Below, in pieces: positions 34,319 through 46,155 of a stretch of DNA of 64,000 nt. Position 1 is the stretch's first letter. Each line of letters opens with the position of its first letter. This DNA is from Thuidium tamariscinum (taxonomy: Eukaryota > Streptophyta > Bryopsida > Hypnales > Thuidiaceae), in contig OX344752.2 of the NCBI GenBank assembly GCA_947034885.2, positions 23,893,386-23,957,385 on the forward strand, written 5' to 3'. The translations under genes and the position numbers were made by a program. The notes beneath the pieces were generated by a model. That model was not told the origin of the DNA, did not search any database, and saw only the letters and a list, made by a program, of their open reading frames with translations.

Positions 34319-34874
34319 TTATTTATTAATTTTAAGAAAAAAACACTGAAAATTGATTTTTGTAATTGCAAAGAATAAACAAAATTTAAGAAATTCTATT
34401 TTTTTAGCATATCTAATTGTGGGACGTTGTCATAGACTAGCGGAAAAATATGTGGGAGAACTTTCAAAAACTTTGATTGCATAGATTGTTGCATTTCAAG
34501 TGAAAAAAACAAATATTTATGCACCTTGTGTCCTTACTTGACTAGATTATTTGGCTTTGAATCTTCTTGACTTAAAATTTGTGCATCAATTATTTTGAGT
34601 TTCTAATATTTTTATCTTGAAGAATTGAGTGGAGGGTCTAGAAAAAAATATTCTCAAAAAATGCACCTAATTTTCAATCATTAAAAAATTGTTAAGTAGA
34701 AGTAGAAAATTAAATTGTAGAGAGCTCAAAATTAGAATTGAAAAACACTAATGTTAAAAGTGAGTTGTTCTAGAAAGAGATATTATCCTTGCAGGTTTTG
34801 TTTTTTGAAATTGTCAAAATTAAGTTCAAAAATGAATCCTTAAAATTGATTTCTTAAGAAAATGCTTTGATTGT

Positions 34875-35607
34875 GGGCAATTGCATGAAAGACTTGTACT
34901 ATTTTCCGTCACACGTTTCATGCTGATCTGTTTTTTGACCATAACTTTTGCATTTTTGCTCCAAATGACTCAAGATTTCTAGAGAAGGTGCTCATAACTA
35001 TTATATAGCTTACATGAATTTTTGATAATTTTCAAAAATATTTTAATATAAAAATTGTACTAGTGATTGAATGTCACATATGACAATTTGGAGGTTTTTA
35101 GTACTATGGAATACCTTTTTTTGATGATTTTGAGATGAAATTTGGATGAGATGGTCTTCTAATAGACTTCTAGCTTTCCACAGAAGGATTTTCAAAAATA
35201 GTTAATTTTATGTCATGTGGAGGTCTACAAAGAGAGCTTCATTCTGCTTGTATTTTGAAACATATAAAATATTATTTTGGTAGGTTCTTTGGTGAATGAC
35301 CATCTCCATAAAGTTGTTGCAAATGGACACTTTTTATTTTTTGTATTTACTTATTTTTACTATTTTTCCCTAATTAAAACATGAAAATATGTATTTTCTT
35401 GAGGTTTGGCACTTTTCTTGTTCTCCTACTTAGAAAATTTTCCTATACAATTCCTTTTGTAGGTACCTTTGTCTTACAAGTATATACATAAGTCATATTT
35501 TTAAAAATATTTAAAAAATATTTTTCTAATTAAATAGTACTCCAGAAAAAGTCAGGAGTACTATTGCAAAACGCAACAAATAGTACAAGTCTTTCGTGCA
35601 ATCACCC
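34875..35607 (+). mobile_element. M-family MITE, copy M4
   Basis: A 733-bp unit has ends GGGCAATTGCATGAAA and TTTCGTGCAATCACCC and a perfect TTGT duplication (34,871-34,874 and 35,608-35,611). It is nearly collinear with M2 (reverse complement) and M6. Inserted in TTAA copy E. Confidence 0.92.
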
Positions 35608-35674
35608 TTGTTTGAAAAACAAGGTTGTTGATATCTTTCTCATAATAAATCCTACTAGAATGAATGAAAGTTAA

Positions 35675-36452
35675 CTCTAAAAGGACCAAGGCCATTTTTT
35701 TGTCACAAAACACTTAAAGCCACAACTTTTGCTATGTTCTTTAAAGACAACATACATACATATACATATATATAAATACATAAATATATATATAAACACC
35801 TATTATATTAAGTACAAATGGTTACGACCCTTATCATGACCCAATGTTACAAAAACGGTTACGTTTTCATTGAAAACACATTTCATCCAAAATATTTTTC
35901 ATCCAATCCATTTTCTCTTAAGTTCAACCAATGTTACACTGCAACAGAACATATATATGTGTGTGTAATCTAACCATAGGGACTTGTACCTTTCTTGTCT
36001 GAGATCATCTAGTAAAAAATTCATCAAATTTATCCATACGGATTGGAAGATATTAATAATCACAATTGGATAGAAAGGTATTTTTGAAGAAGATGTTTGG
36101 ATTGACCAAAAAACAAGATTGTCCAGATTTTTTTTAAAAGTAATCCAAATAGAATGAATGAAAGTTTCATACATAGACAAAAATGCAATATTTTTGAATT
36201 GAAATAAAAAATTATTTGATTTTTTGCAATTCTTTTGTGCTACTCACAAATCTCCATTTTTGGCTTATTATACCATAATTTTTTCTCTTGAGCACCATTT
36301 GCAATTAAAAAAAATTATATATCCATGAAGCTCTTGCAAACCTACTCCTCTTAAAAAGTTTCAAATACACCGACTAAAAATTGAGACAATAAAAACCTAA
36401 CTATATCCCCATTGTTCCTACAATGAACAAATGATCCTTTAGACTAATTCCT
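35675..36452 (+). mobile_element. TTAA-family DNA transposon, copy F (inside copy E)
   Basis: TTAA at 35,671-35,674 precedes CTCTAAAAGGACCAAGGCC. The right end is near AATGATCCTTTAGAC (~36,452). Family blocks CTAACCATAGGGACTTGTAC and ATCCAAATAGAATGAATG are present. About 778 bp, with a TA-rich insert at 35,755-35,820. It has landed inside another copy of its own family. Confidence 0.68.
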
Positions 36453-37488
36453 ATGTAGTTAAAATATTCATATTCAAAATTAGATTATTTGTTTTGTTCG
36501 ATATATTGAGATCTAATAAATTGTAAAGAGTAGAGCAATGGTCTTGGTATTGCTCAAAAGTTGGGTCAAAAGTTCTTAGCAAAAAAAAATGCATAGACTT
36601 TGTTTTGTGGCATTTTGACCTTTTCATTAAAAAATTCTTTTCATTTCTTTTGATTGTAACAACAACAAAGGGAATACTAGTATAATCTATGAAAAAAAGG
36701 TTAAAAATATTTTTAATTAGATTTTATGTAAATTTCTTTGTTTTGCCCACCAAAGTTAGAATTTAGATTCTTAGCCTATTATGTGGTAACTTTTAGACTT
36801 TGACACTAATTGAAATCAAAATGATAATTTCTAAAGATAATTATTTTTCCTATCTTTAAGAAATTATGAAAAATATTGAGACTAAAATAGACTCCTCAAA
36901 ATCCATGTTGTTTTGAGGAACAATAGGACTTTAGGGATTAATTTTTTTTACTATATTTTCAAAATTTAATCCACTAATCATAGTTAATTTAGTCCTTTTC
37001 TACTAGTATTTCACTATATGTTAAGATTGGCATGATTTTGAATATTAAAAAATGTATTATTTTAACTGAAATTGTGATTGCAGCTTAAATATCAACTTGT
37101 TAACTCTTATAATTTTAGAAAAGTGCCTACTACCTAATGAAATCAACATGATTTATTCTAACAAATTATTCCATGATTATTCTATAATTATGTGATTACA
37201 TAATCACATGATAGAGTAGGAAAGAACTTTTCTACTAGAATTTGAAAACTTCTTTACTTTTACTCTAATATTCAAAAGTGAAAACATTTGAATGTCTTTT
37301 TAATATAGTAGTCAACTCAAATGTTGATCATGTCAAAATAAAAAGTATATATATTATTCATATATGGAATGTATGGAATCTTTTTAGAAATTGATTGTTA
37401 AAATTTCTTATTTGAATAAATCAATAATTTTCCAGCAAAAATTAATTAATCATTTAAAAAATTCCTTTATTCAATGAACAAGATTTAA

Positions 37489-37709
37489 CCCTGAAGCGCG
37501 TCGACGTCCATATTCTGGACGATGAACAAAGGGCTTCAAGGCCCTATTTCATCCAATTAACCTCTCATTTGTCAAATGTATTACTTGAATCTAGAAAAGA
37601 CAATCTTCTTTAATGATCAAATTCATTAAATTCTGGAAAATGATATATCTGTACAAAGCCATAAGCGAAAATGTGCAAAAATTCAAAAAAGGATTGAGAC
37701 GCTTAAGGG
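37489..37709. mobile_element. 221-bp TTAA MITE with CCCTTAAGCG ends
   Basis: TTAA occurs on both sides (37,485-37,488 and 37,710-37,713). The left end is CCCTGAAGCGCGTC and the right end is GAGACGCTTAAGGG. A GC-rich palindromic core follows the left end (CGTCCATATTCTGGACG). The CCCTTAA start is shared with the larger TTAA family, but the interior differs, so it is a separate, related family. Confidence 0.85.
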
Positions 37710-38176
37710 TTAATTGTCACAAATCCTTGTGGACAAGTGTATAATATAGACATTGAATTTAGCCTTGCAACAAATGATTTATATCTTTCTAAGGATTCAA
37801 ATGATGTGTCAACTTTTGTTTCTAAATTATCAAATGGATGCATTGTCATATCATCCATTCATAAATTCATTATAAAGATGACAACATCAGTGTAATTAAT
37901 AACTTGATTAATGAGGTCAAAGGTTGAAGGAACCATCAAAAGAGACTTCAATCATTTTCTTGGAGAATAATAGTGTTGCTCCATTTGAGTGTCATATGAT
38001 CAATTTGTGAAGAGCATTGTTTTGACTTTCTATTAGCATATTACAATGATTTTTCTTCAAGCTTCCTCAATGAACACCATTTGGATGAAGTGTACTTTTA
38101 CAACATTTATCACCCATCCAACAGATAATTAAGCACTTAGGAGCTAAACTATTAGACGAAACAAAATGAAACTTAA

Positions 38177-39054
38177 TCTTACAAGTTCTTAGGTTTGTTT
38201 TTCATTAAAGAAACACTCAAAATTTCCATTTCTATTGCAAAGAGCAAAGAAATTTGAATTGTAGGATCTTGCATTAAATTTTTATAAGAATAGGTAGAAG
38301 AATTTTCAAAATCTTTGATTGTGTAGATTGCACAATATTTACATTTGAAGTGACAAATGCAATTTTTTGTATTTTTTTATTAGATTTTTTTGGCTTTAAA
38401 TCTTCTTAATTAAAAATTTCAAATTTTTGGTTTTGAATTTCTAAATTTTGAATTATATTTTGAAGAGTTTGTCATGAAGGCTGGATTAGTTTATTTTAAT
38501 GACTTCATTTTTATTCTTGGAAAAATTGTTAAATAGAAATAGGTTTGGAAAAGAAAGAAAACGTAAGTCATTCATAGTTCTAAGATGGAATTAAAATATA
38601 CTAATTGCAACAATCAAAGTTTTAAAGCAAAAAAAGTTAAATATGTTTATTTTTTTCCACATGAAAATAAAAATAAAAAATGAATCCTATAAGTTATTTT
38701 CTCAAGATGATGCAATGATTGCCAAGAAACCAAAAGGCTCTATAACTTTCACATGACTAATCCAAATGGAATGAATCAAAGGTTTTCATCATGAAGACAA
38801 AAATATAATCTTTGAAACAAAAAACAAAAAATTAAAAATTTTGTTTTTGAGATATTTTTTGTATTGCCTAATGTAATGTTTTCTAGATTTAGTATGGCTT
38901 AAATTAAGTTCCTAGACATTGATTGAAATAAAGATAATATTCCTAAGAAGCTAATATAATTTCCTACATTCAAAAAGAATTAAAAAAGTCATGTCAAAAA
39001 TTGATTTCATACTATCACAATAAGCCTACTCCAAATCCCAAAAGTCCTTTAAGC
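38177..39054 (+). mobile_element. TTAA-family DNA transposon, copy G
   Basis: It is bounded on the left by TTAA (38,173-38,176). The right end is AAAGTCCTTTAAGC, with an eroded flank. The middle shares GTAGGATCTTGCA, a GATTGTGTAGATTGCA-type block and GACTAATCCAAATGGAATGA with copies A, B, C and E. About 878 bp, non-coding. Confidence 0.65.
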
Positions 39055-39194
39055 AAATTGTAGATTTAAGGAACTAATTTCTAAAACACCTTCACCATGT
39101 TCTTGCCAAAAATATTCTTAAATTTTCATTTTTAATACAAATATCAATTTTCACAATGTGGATTGAAAGATATTAACATTTAAATTGAAAAAAA

Positions 39195-39300
39195 CACTAT
39201 AAGAGAAAGGGGTGTTCTAAATAAGTTTTTAAATATAGTCCTAGACATATAATGAACTTTTAAGTGATTTTCAGTAAAAAATTTAATAAAAATATATGGC
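39195..39300 (+). mobile_element. CACTA-end fragment, copy C3
   Basis: CACTATAAGAGAAAGGGGTG, then a TTTTTAAATATAGTCCTAGAC block, matches the start of the element at 54,904. No right end is found. A one-sided remnant. Confidence 0.55.
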
Positions 39301-40030
39301 AACAAGAGAAGGCATACTAGGGTAACTAAAAATGAACTCTACTTAAACTTTTCAGCCCTTGTTTTTATACAAAACTATAAGTCTCCATTCTTATCCTATC
39401 TAGATGAATTTTGGTACTTCTCATCTAGTCTTGTTTTTAAACATCATTCATTAATATCTTGCTTATTTTAAGTCTATAATTTCTTAAGTTAAATATGTTC
39501 TTGGAAAGCTATGAAAATCTTCTAGAAGACTTTAAAACTAAAATTGAAATAAAAATTATTGCTTTTTAAGGTCTATATTATAATTGTAATTTCTACTATA
39601 TCTTTTAAGTTTTGAATAAAAAATATGGAAAAAAAACTTGGTGATTTAGGCACTAATTTTGGTATAAACCACATCTAAGAAAAGCTCAAAGATGACTTTG
39701 GTGCCTCTATTGTTCTCCATCTTGTCCCTTCTTTGTCAAATGTCAATTGCTAACCATTTAACTTTTCTAATACTAGTAAGTTGTAGAATTTAAATCCCAT
39801 TCTATTTCCTACTTTTCATTTGAAGTCTTTTCTACTTTCTTCCTTCTACTCCCCTTTTTTCCCTTTTCTACTTCATCTTTTTTTTTCTCCCTTCTAATTC
39901 TTTTACTTCCAAGTATTGAAGTCTACTAGTTGACATTGCAAAAAGAAACAATTATTCAAATTGCAAAGACAAAATTCAAATAATACTAATTCCATATCTC
40001 CATTGTCTAAAAGTCAATATTTTTTCAAGA
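39301..40030. other. AT-rich DNA, no gene recognised
   Basis: No element ends or coding signal. A pyrimidine-rich run lies at ~39,810-39,900. Confidence 0.5.
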
Positions 40031-40034
40031 CTTC

Positions 40035-40419
40035 TACAGTGGAAACACCCAAAATCGTGCAAATAAGGAATTCAGCATAGTTGGATTTAGTGTTTTCTAA
40101 AAATGATATTTTTCTAGTACTAACGAGTGAAAATCATGAATATTAAAAAAAAAGATTTTTCCAATACAGTATGTAATTTCTACAAATTTTCAAAGTGTTG
40201 GCTCCCTAGACTTGTGAACCTGTCCGGTAGGTGCCTCCAAAACTGAACCCTGCAAAAATCAGCACTCAGCCAACCAGATTCTCCTAAGTGTCCTTCAACT
40301 GTATCAGCTAATTATAATTACACATATGGTGAACACATTAAGGAAAGTCTATTGACACAATTGGGTGAATCTATGGTCCATTCCAAGGAACATGTGCGGG
40401 AATGGGTGTTTTGCCCTTA
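40035..40419 (+). mobile_element. K-family MITE, copy K2
   Basis: 385 bp homologous to 27,019-27,385, starting TACAGTGGAAACACCC and ending GGGTGTTTTGCCCTTA. It keeps an extra internal stretch (GACTTGTGAACCTGTCCGG) that is shorter in K1. No target duplication is recognisable. Confidence 0.65.
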
Positions 40420-40873
40420 TGTTGTATCTAAATTGCTAATGCTAATATATGACTACTTTCCTAGATTTTATCTCTAATCTTATTGTTGTGCGATCATGAT
40501 CATATATCCCAATCATAATTGTTAAATTCCCACATGATTCTAATGCAAAACCTTCCATATTACCAAAACACTCCAACTTGTGAGGTGTTCTATTCTTTGC
40601 CCAATACATTTGGCTTTACAATCAACTCTCTTTCAATTGTCCTTGACAAACAAAGTACTACAATATACAAAAGTTGCATTAGAACAACAAAAGTTATTAA
40701 ACCAATGCCCTTCAATTTTATGATTTCTAAACTTCTCTCAAATGTGAAAGAAAACTTTTTATGGACCTTCAACAATTGAGAGGGTAGTAGATGTAGAAGC
40801 AACATGGATGGATGAAGGAGGAATAGTGACATTTGTCAACATCATTCAAATAGACAATAAACAACATGGTTTG

Positions 40874-41856
40874 GGGTTGTTGCAAGATACACTTCACATT
40901 TTTGGCTCAAAATGGCCTAAGTACAATTATACTAAGACTTTTGGAATAATTTTTTCTTAAATGAAATAAAATATGAATAATTGTAAAGCACTCTAAACTC
41001 TAAAGAATGTGTGAATGAAAATTTTGACCTAGAAAAAAATTTCTTTAAAAGTTATGCTCTCTCAAAGAGTAATGGAAAATGTAAAAATATAGATACTTTG
41101 GAATTTGATTTTTGAAAAAAAATTTAAAAAAATTCAGAAAAACAAACTTAAAAAATGCATTTTTTTGAACTTGAAGATGCTTCTTCTTGCCCATTTTCAT
41201 CTTCAAGAAAAAAAATTGTATTCTCTACATGTGTACAAAGGTAGTGCACTTTGAGCTCATGTGGAAAGAAGAGACTTTATTATTTATAAAAAAAACTCTT
41301 CACAAGCTTGTGTAAGTATAGTACAAGTCTTTGTATCGCAATATTCACCTTCAAGTTTGTATTTTTGGGTTGGAAATAGTACCCTAAACCCTCAAAATGG
41401 CCAAGATATCCAATTGCAAGAAGTTTAAAAATAGTAAACTAATTTTTTTTTTAAATTTAAGAATTACTCAATGTCTAGAACTACTACATTAGGGGGGATT
41501 TGAGGCCTTTGAAGGGCCATTTTGGGATTGTTCCAAATTTTTTTTGTAATTGTTGGTTGTTGTTAGGCCAGCAATTACCAAAAAAAAATTGGGGTCCTAA
41601 AATGTGAAAAAAATAATTTAAATTAAAAAAATTAATGATGTGGCATTCTCTTGACCATATAAATTTCTTGCAATTTTGCGTTCCTAGACTTTGGAAACTC
41701 GCAGTGTTTTAGAGGCCTCAAATCTCCCCTAATGCTTGTACCTTCATTCCAAATTTCATATTAAATAGACACACTATGCAAACGTTATCAACAAAAAACC
41801 ACTTGTCCAAAGCAAAGGGGACAGAAAAAAAGTACAAGTGTTTCTTGCAACAATCC
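40874..41856 (-). mobile_element. M-family MITE, copy M5 (diverged, with internal unit)
   Basis: The ends GGGTTGTTGCAAGATAC and GTGTTTCTTGCAACAATCC have a perfect TTTG duplication (40,870-40,873 and 41,857-41,860). Total 983 bp, or ~735 bp without the internal TIR unit at 41,487-41,734, which is the usual family length. Strongly diverged interior. Confidence 0.85.
41487..41734. mobile_element. TIR unit N2 inside M5 (CATTAG ends)
   Basis: Inverted ends: CATTAGGGGGGATTTGAGGC on the left, and AGGCCTCAAATCTCCCCTAA plus TG on the right. 248 bp. The interior begins with TTTGAAGGGCCATTTTGG and includes GTTGTTAGGCCAGCAATTACC. Related to N1 at 13,102-13,409 by its ends. Confidence 0.75.
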
Positions 41857-41860
41857 TTTG

Positions 41861-42783
41861 AACTTTCATAGTACCAATAAGTAGATTTGATCCTCTAGAA
41901 GACAAGTTGGAAGGTAAAATAGGAGGCTCAAACTCCAACTAGGCATTTTATACCAACCCTATAAAAGTGTGAAAAAATAAGCAATGCAAACTAAAAATCA
42001 ATGCAAGTTTTTGTAGTGATAAAATATTGTGGTGGTTAAGTCATTACAAGGTACTAGTGACTTTGCAGATGGTTCACTTATGAACACTTTTATTAGATAT
42101 TGGTATTCACTATAGATTTAGTATAAAATACAAGGTCCAATCAAGAATTAAGTAGGTTGTTGTCAAGCTTTTAAGTGAGAATGTGCATGCTTCCTTTTTT
42201 GAACTCAATAGCTTGATTTATAGATTGATGTGAGCAGTGAAGTTGTTTTTAATAAATACTTTTAGGAGTCATGTGTTTTCTTCTGAGACATATTATACAT
42301 GATTAAGGTCCTAGCAAACCTAGCATTAGGGCCCACATAGGTTTGACTACTAAGTCCGTAGTGTTAGAGTCGATTTAATTTTAAAAACGGGCGGCACTTG
42401 CGAGGTTGAGCTTTGTGTACAACACTTTAATATGTGGCAAGGTTGTTTTTTCTGGTGCTTTGGTGCAAAATCGCACCAAAATTTTTGGCCTAGCACTAAG
42501 CCTATAGGGAAATTTTTTTTTGGATGAAATCGCCAATGAACTTCAAAGTTTTTTTAAATAGTAGATGAAATTGTCAAATAATGGATGAAAATAGAATGAT
42601 AGATATGTATTATGTGGTAATATAATATTTTATATCCAATATATGGATGAATGTTGAGATTTGGAGCTCCACAATAAAATGAAATATCGCCACTTTGGCA
42701 CTTCACAAGAAATGAAAAAGAAAAACCCTAGTATGTGGCCTCTGTACTTTCCAACCTATTTGCACTTGTGTTGTAAGTTCTGA
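41861..42783. other. AT-rich DNA, small palindrome
   Basis: No gene recognised. A perfect short palindrome TTTGGTGC-N6-GCACCAAA lies at 42,459-42,480. Confidence 0.45.
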
Positions 42784-42900
42784 GAGCATCCCCATGGGTT
42801 GCGCATGGGAGAGGTACAACCAGGGGATGTTTGTTGAATTGAAATTGTTTGGTCGGCCACTGGTTGTTTGTTTGGCCTACAGGAAGATGGCCTAAGGAGA
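42784..42900 (+). mobile_element. PIF/Harbinger-like MITE fragment, copy P3
   Basis: It begins GAGCATCCCCATGGG, like P1 and P2. It continues with GAGGTACAACCAGGGGATG and a TTTGGCC-rich stretch, but no inverse end is found. Probably a truncated or distant relative. Confidence 0.4.
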
Positions 42901-43449
42901 TTACTTGCAAATTTTAGAAAACTATGTGAGTTAAAAGATAGGGTCTATTTAATTCAAAGGGAATAAATTTTATATAATATGTAGGGCTACTATAGGGTCC
43001 TTCAAATGTTACATATCTTATTATATATAAATTAGGCTATGTATAAACATCACTTAGTAAAAAAATTATTAATAAATGAGACTTTGCAAATAAAGTTTGT
43101 ACAAATTTTTGTAGTACAATGAATATAGATGTAGACAAAAAAATTTAAGTGAATGATAAAGCTTACACAATCTAGTAAATCTAGGGTTTTGTTTTTTACA
43201 TTTGTTGTAGCTTGTATGTACAAATTTTTTTATAAGTATGCCAACGATGTGACAACATGTAAGAATCTACTGTTCCAAGACAAAAGAGTTGAATTGTAAA
43301 TTTACAATGAGGTTGTACTATGGGGATTTGTGTTTCACATGAAGTATCCGTTAAGAAATTGGTGTAGGGTTTGGGTACTGTCACTAATGCGGCTAGGGTT
43401 GCTGAGAACGTTGCACTTGTTGTCTTGCACCTTTGATGTGTTTTTTGCT

Positions 43450-44330
43450 AGGCGATTAGGATTTGTTGGGATTTTTTTAGCTTTCTTTTGTTGTTTTAGA
43501 ATTTGGGGATGCAAGGCAATGGCTTTGAGTTGGAGTTTTGTGAAGGCCTAAGGATTCTATTTAGTGGTGCGTGCTCCTAGGATTACGGGTTTGGATGTTG
43601 TGTTTACATCGTCTCCGTTAGCAAAGTTTCCATCAACAAAGTGAGGGGGTTGCTTTCTGTCAAAGTGTAAGGACTAAGTGCATTCAAGGAAAGCTCTTGC
43701 AGTGGAGTGCATTCAAGCAGAGTTTTGGCTTAGTGTTTTTGTGCAATGTTGGAGTGTATTTGAATAGCATTCATGTGTATTTGAGCAACGTTTTGGGCCT
43801 GTGCTCGGGTGCAATTGCATCGGGTTTGTAAAGACAGATTGAGAAAAGTAAGGTTGGTGAAGATACATCAAGCAAAGAAAGGTCGGTCAAGGACAATCGG
43901 GGTCAAGTTTGTATAAGGCAGATTAAATTTGTGATAATTTTTGCAACTTTCTTTTTGTGGTTTTACAATTTTGTTTTGGAAGGTGATTGTTTAGGGTTGG
44001 GTTTCTGTAAAGGTCTTAGGATTTTATATGGTGGTGCGTGCACCTAGGATTGCAGGTTTTATATGTTCCATCACCTTCTGACTAAATTCAAAGGGTGCTT
44101 TTAGGCTCAGTGCAAGAGGTGGCTAAATTCATATAAAGTTCCTAGGTGCTTTTGAGCTATATTCCCGTGTATTGTAGGAATGTTTTGGAGCTGCATTAAA
44201 CAAAGTTTGGTGAGTGCGATTGGAGACAAATTTACGGTGATTGGGTGCAATTGAGGTGAGTCTATGAAGATTCATCAGTTATTGCTCCTTAGTACTGCTA
44301 CAAGCAACATTAAAGGTGTGGCATTGATTG
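43450..44330 (+). repeat. Degenerate tandem duplication, ~467-bp period
   Basis: GTGGTGCGTGCTCCTAGGAT (43,564) recurs as GTGGTGCGTGCACCTAGGAT (44,031). Neighbouring blocks GTGAAGGCCTAAGGATTCTA and GTAAAGGTCTTAGGATTTTA, and the T-rich lead-in TTTCTTTTTGTGGTTTTA, are likewise shifted by ~467 bp. Many internal short repeats of GTGCATTCAAG type. Guanine-rich, non-coding as far as I can see. Class unknown. Confidence 0.55.
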
Positions 44331-44571
44331 GGAGTGCTGTTTTTTGTAGAGTTACTTATTTACAGCAACTGCTGATCTATAGAAGTTTTTGATCTACAAC
44401 AATTCAAACAATAATTAAATAGAATCTTTTCCATACTTTGACACTATAAACTCTATATCTACCTCAACTACCTATACATATGCTTGTAAATGTCTAGAAT
44501 CATTTTTTTTACTAGTATTTTATAAACACTCTTTTATTTTTTGATTCTAAACTCAAAACCATTGCAAATGC

Positions 44572-44620
<49 letters not shown>
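44572..44620 (+). repeat. (GATA)n microsatellite
   Basis: About 12 uninterrupted TAGA/GATA units. Confidence 0.97.
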
Positions 44621-45189
44621 AAGAATATATTGTCTCTATATTACAGTAGTGGTAATATTCAAGTGTTAATCTACACTATTTTTAGAATTTCAATTTCTCA
44701 TGTTGTTCATATTATATTGTTAGTATTGGTGTTTTTCTTAATTTTAGCATCATCACTATATTTAATGTTTTTATGATGCTTGTTATTTACCATATCAAGT
44801 TGTTTAGAATACATTGCATAGAATTTTGAAATATTTTAAACTAATGTTGCATTTGACATTTTTATTTTTCATTTGAAATTATACTACAATACAAGTAGGG
44901 CATATGTATAAAAAGAAAAAAGTGTACATGTAAGATACTAGTTTTATGGTGTGTATTATATATAGGTATGAAAAAAATTAGACATGTAAGTTTTGAATAT
45001 AAGATAGCCCAACTATAAAAATCATATGAATGAATTTATAAAAAAAACATAGGATATTAAAAATATGCCCTTGATGTCTTTATATGGAAAAATATGGTCA
45101 TCTTAATTATTAAAATGAAGGTAAATAGTCCCATGTCAAATACTCTATTAAAGCAAGTGTATACTTAAAATAACAAAGAGTAATCTCCC

Positions 45190-45545
45190 TAGGGAAGACG
45201 GGCCCCACATATGGCTACGGGAATTGGGCATGTCAAACAAGAATGTTAGTGCATCACATCATCTTGGAATGGTCGAGTGGGGCGTAGCCATTGGCCACTT
45301 CCTTGGCCTTGCAATATTCCATACCTCAAACTATGCGCCATATGACATAGTGAGCCATTGGCTGTGTTTACCATGTGGCTATTTGGTGGCCATTTTTGGC
45401 TCTAGCCCACAACTTTCTTGGCCTCCTAGTGCCTCCCATAGGGCAAGCATTGTGACCAGGCACGGCCATTCTCTCAGTATGCATCACTCCTTGAGCCCCC
45501 GTGGAAATGCTTTGAGAAAAAGGACAAATACTCTATATAGATAAA
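45190..45545 (+). other. GC-richer patch with 100-codon open frame, unrecognised
   Basis: A plus-strand frame from an ATG at 45,230 to a stop at 45,542-45,544 (about 104 codons) reads MSNKNVSASHHLGMVEWGV and onward, rich in H and S and without a recognisable domain. Repeated GGCCATT/TTGGCC words occur (e.g. GCCATTGGCCACTTCC and GGTGGCCATTTTTGGC). This GGCC-rich, short patch in AT-rich DNA more likely marks a MITE interior than a gene. Confidence 0.25.
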
Positions 45546-45933
45546 CAAAAAAAATACTACACCTTTTACACTTGACTGCTAAGGATTAGCGTGGAGGGGC
45601 CCAATCGGTTGCAAAAATAGTTTTTATTTTGAGCATGAAGTCAATCTCTATTAGAGTGTACTCACAAAGGGAGCTTCTTTGTACACAACCATGGGCTCAA
45701 TTCTTATTATATTTCATTAAATTTGCAATTGCAGCCGGTATAACCACTTAATGGGCCCTCGACTGCGAGAATACTTTATAGTGATCCCACGTTCCTGAAA
45801 TCTTCATTTTAGAAGGAGATGAAGGAATCAAGACATTTCGATGCACTTAGCTTCTTTTAGAGCCTTCTTTTCCTTATATAGTCTATTTATGAGCTTTTTG
45901 TATAAATGTAAAACATGAAAATACATGAAGAGG

Positions 45934-46155
45934 GGTGCTATTATGTGAGCCTAAGAATGTGAGCAACTGAGCATGTGAGCCTAAAAGACTATACACCTAT
46001 AATATTGATGTCTACATTATAGAAACCTTCTATAATAATAGTGCAACTATATTATAGGTGTTTATATTATAAGTACCTTCAATAGTTGTCGGATACCTAC
46101 TTATGTACATACTCAAGGCTCATATGCTTGCATTTCATGCTCAGATACTAGCACC
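45934..46155 (+). mobile_element. T-family MITE, copy T2
   Basis: 222 bp with ends GGTGCTATTATGTGAGC and an inverse ending GCTCAGATACTAGCACC. The interior is made of ACCTATAATAT/TATTATAGGTG words able to fold back. This is the reference copy for the split T1 and for T3. Confidence 0.78.

Larger units (their letters stand above)
34330..36937 (+). mobile_element. TTAA-family DNA transposon, copy E, split by M4 and copy F
   Basis: It is flanked by TTAA at 34,326-34,329 and 36,938-36,941. The left part (34,330-34,874) carries the TCTAATTGTGGGACGTTGTC block. After M4, a short middle piece (35,612-35,670) carries CCTACTAGAATGAATGAAAG. Then copy F is inserted. The right part (~36,690-36,937) ends AATAGGACTTTAGGGA. 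Between F and that right part lies ~230 bp resembling 7,430-7,560, perhaps another insertion. Confidence 0.68.

Noticed and set aside
43450-44330. The ~467-bp duplicated block as paired long terminal repeats
   Set aside because: Too degenerate, no TG...CA ends, no primer-binding site or coding region between. Described only as a repeat.
44572-44620. GATA array and other short tandem repeats as a CRISPR-like array
   Set aside because: Simple uninterrupted microsatellites without spacers.
45230-45544. ~104-codon open frame as a gene
   Set aside because: Composition is dominated by repeated GGCC/GCCATT words and no family is recognisable; more like a MITE interior.
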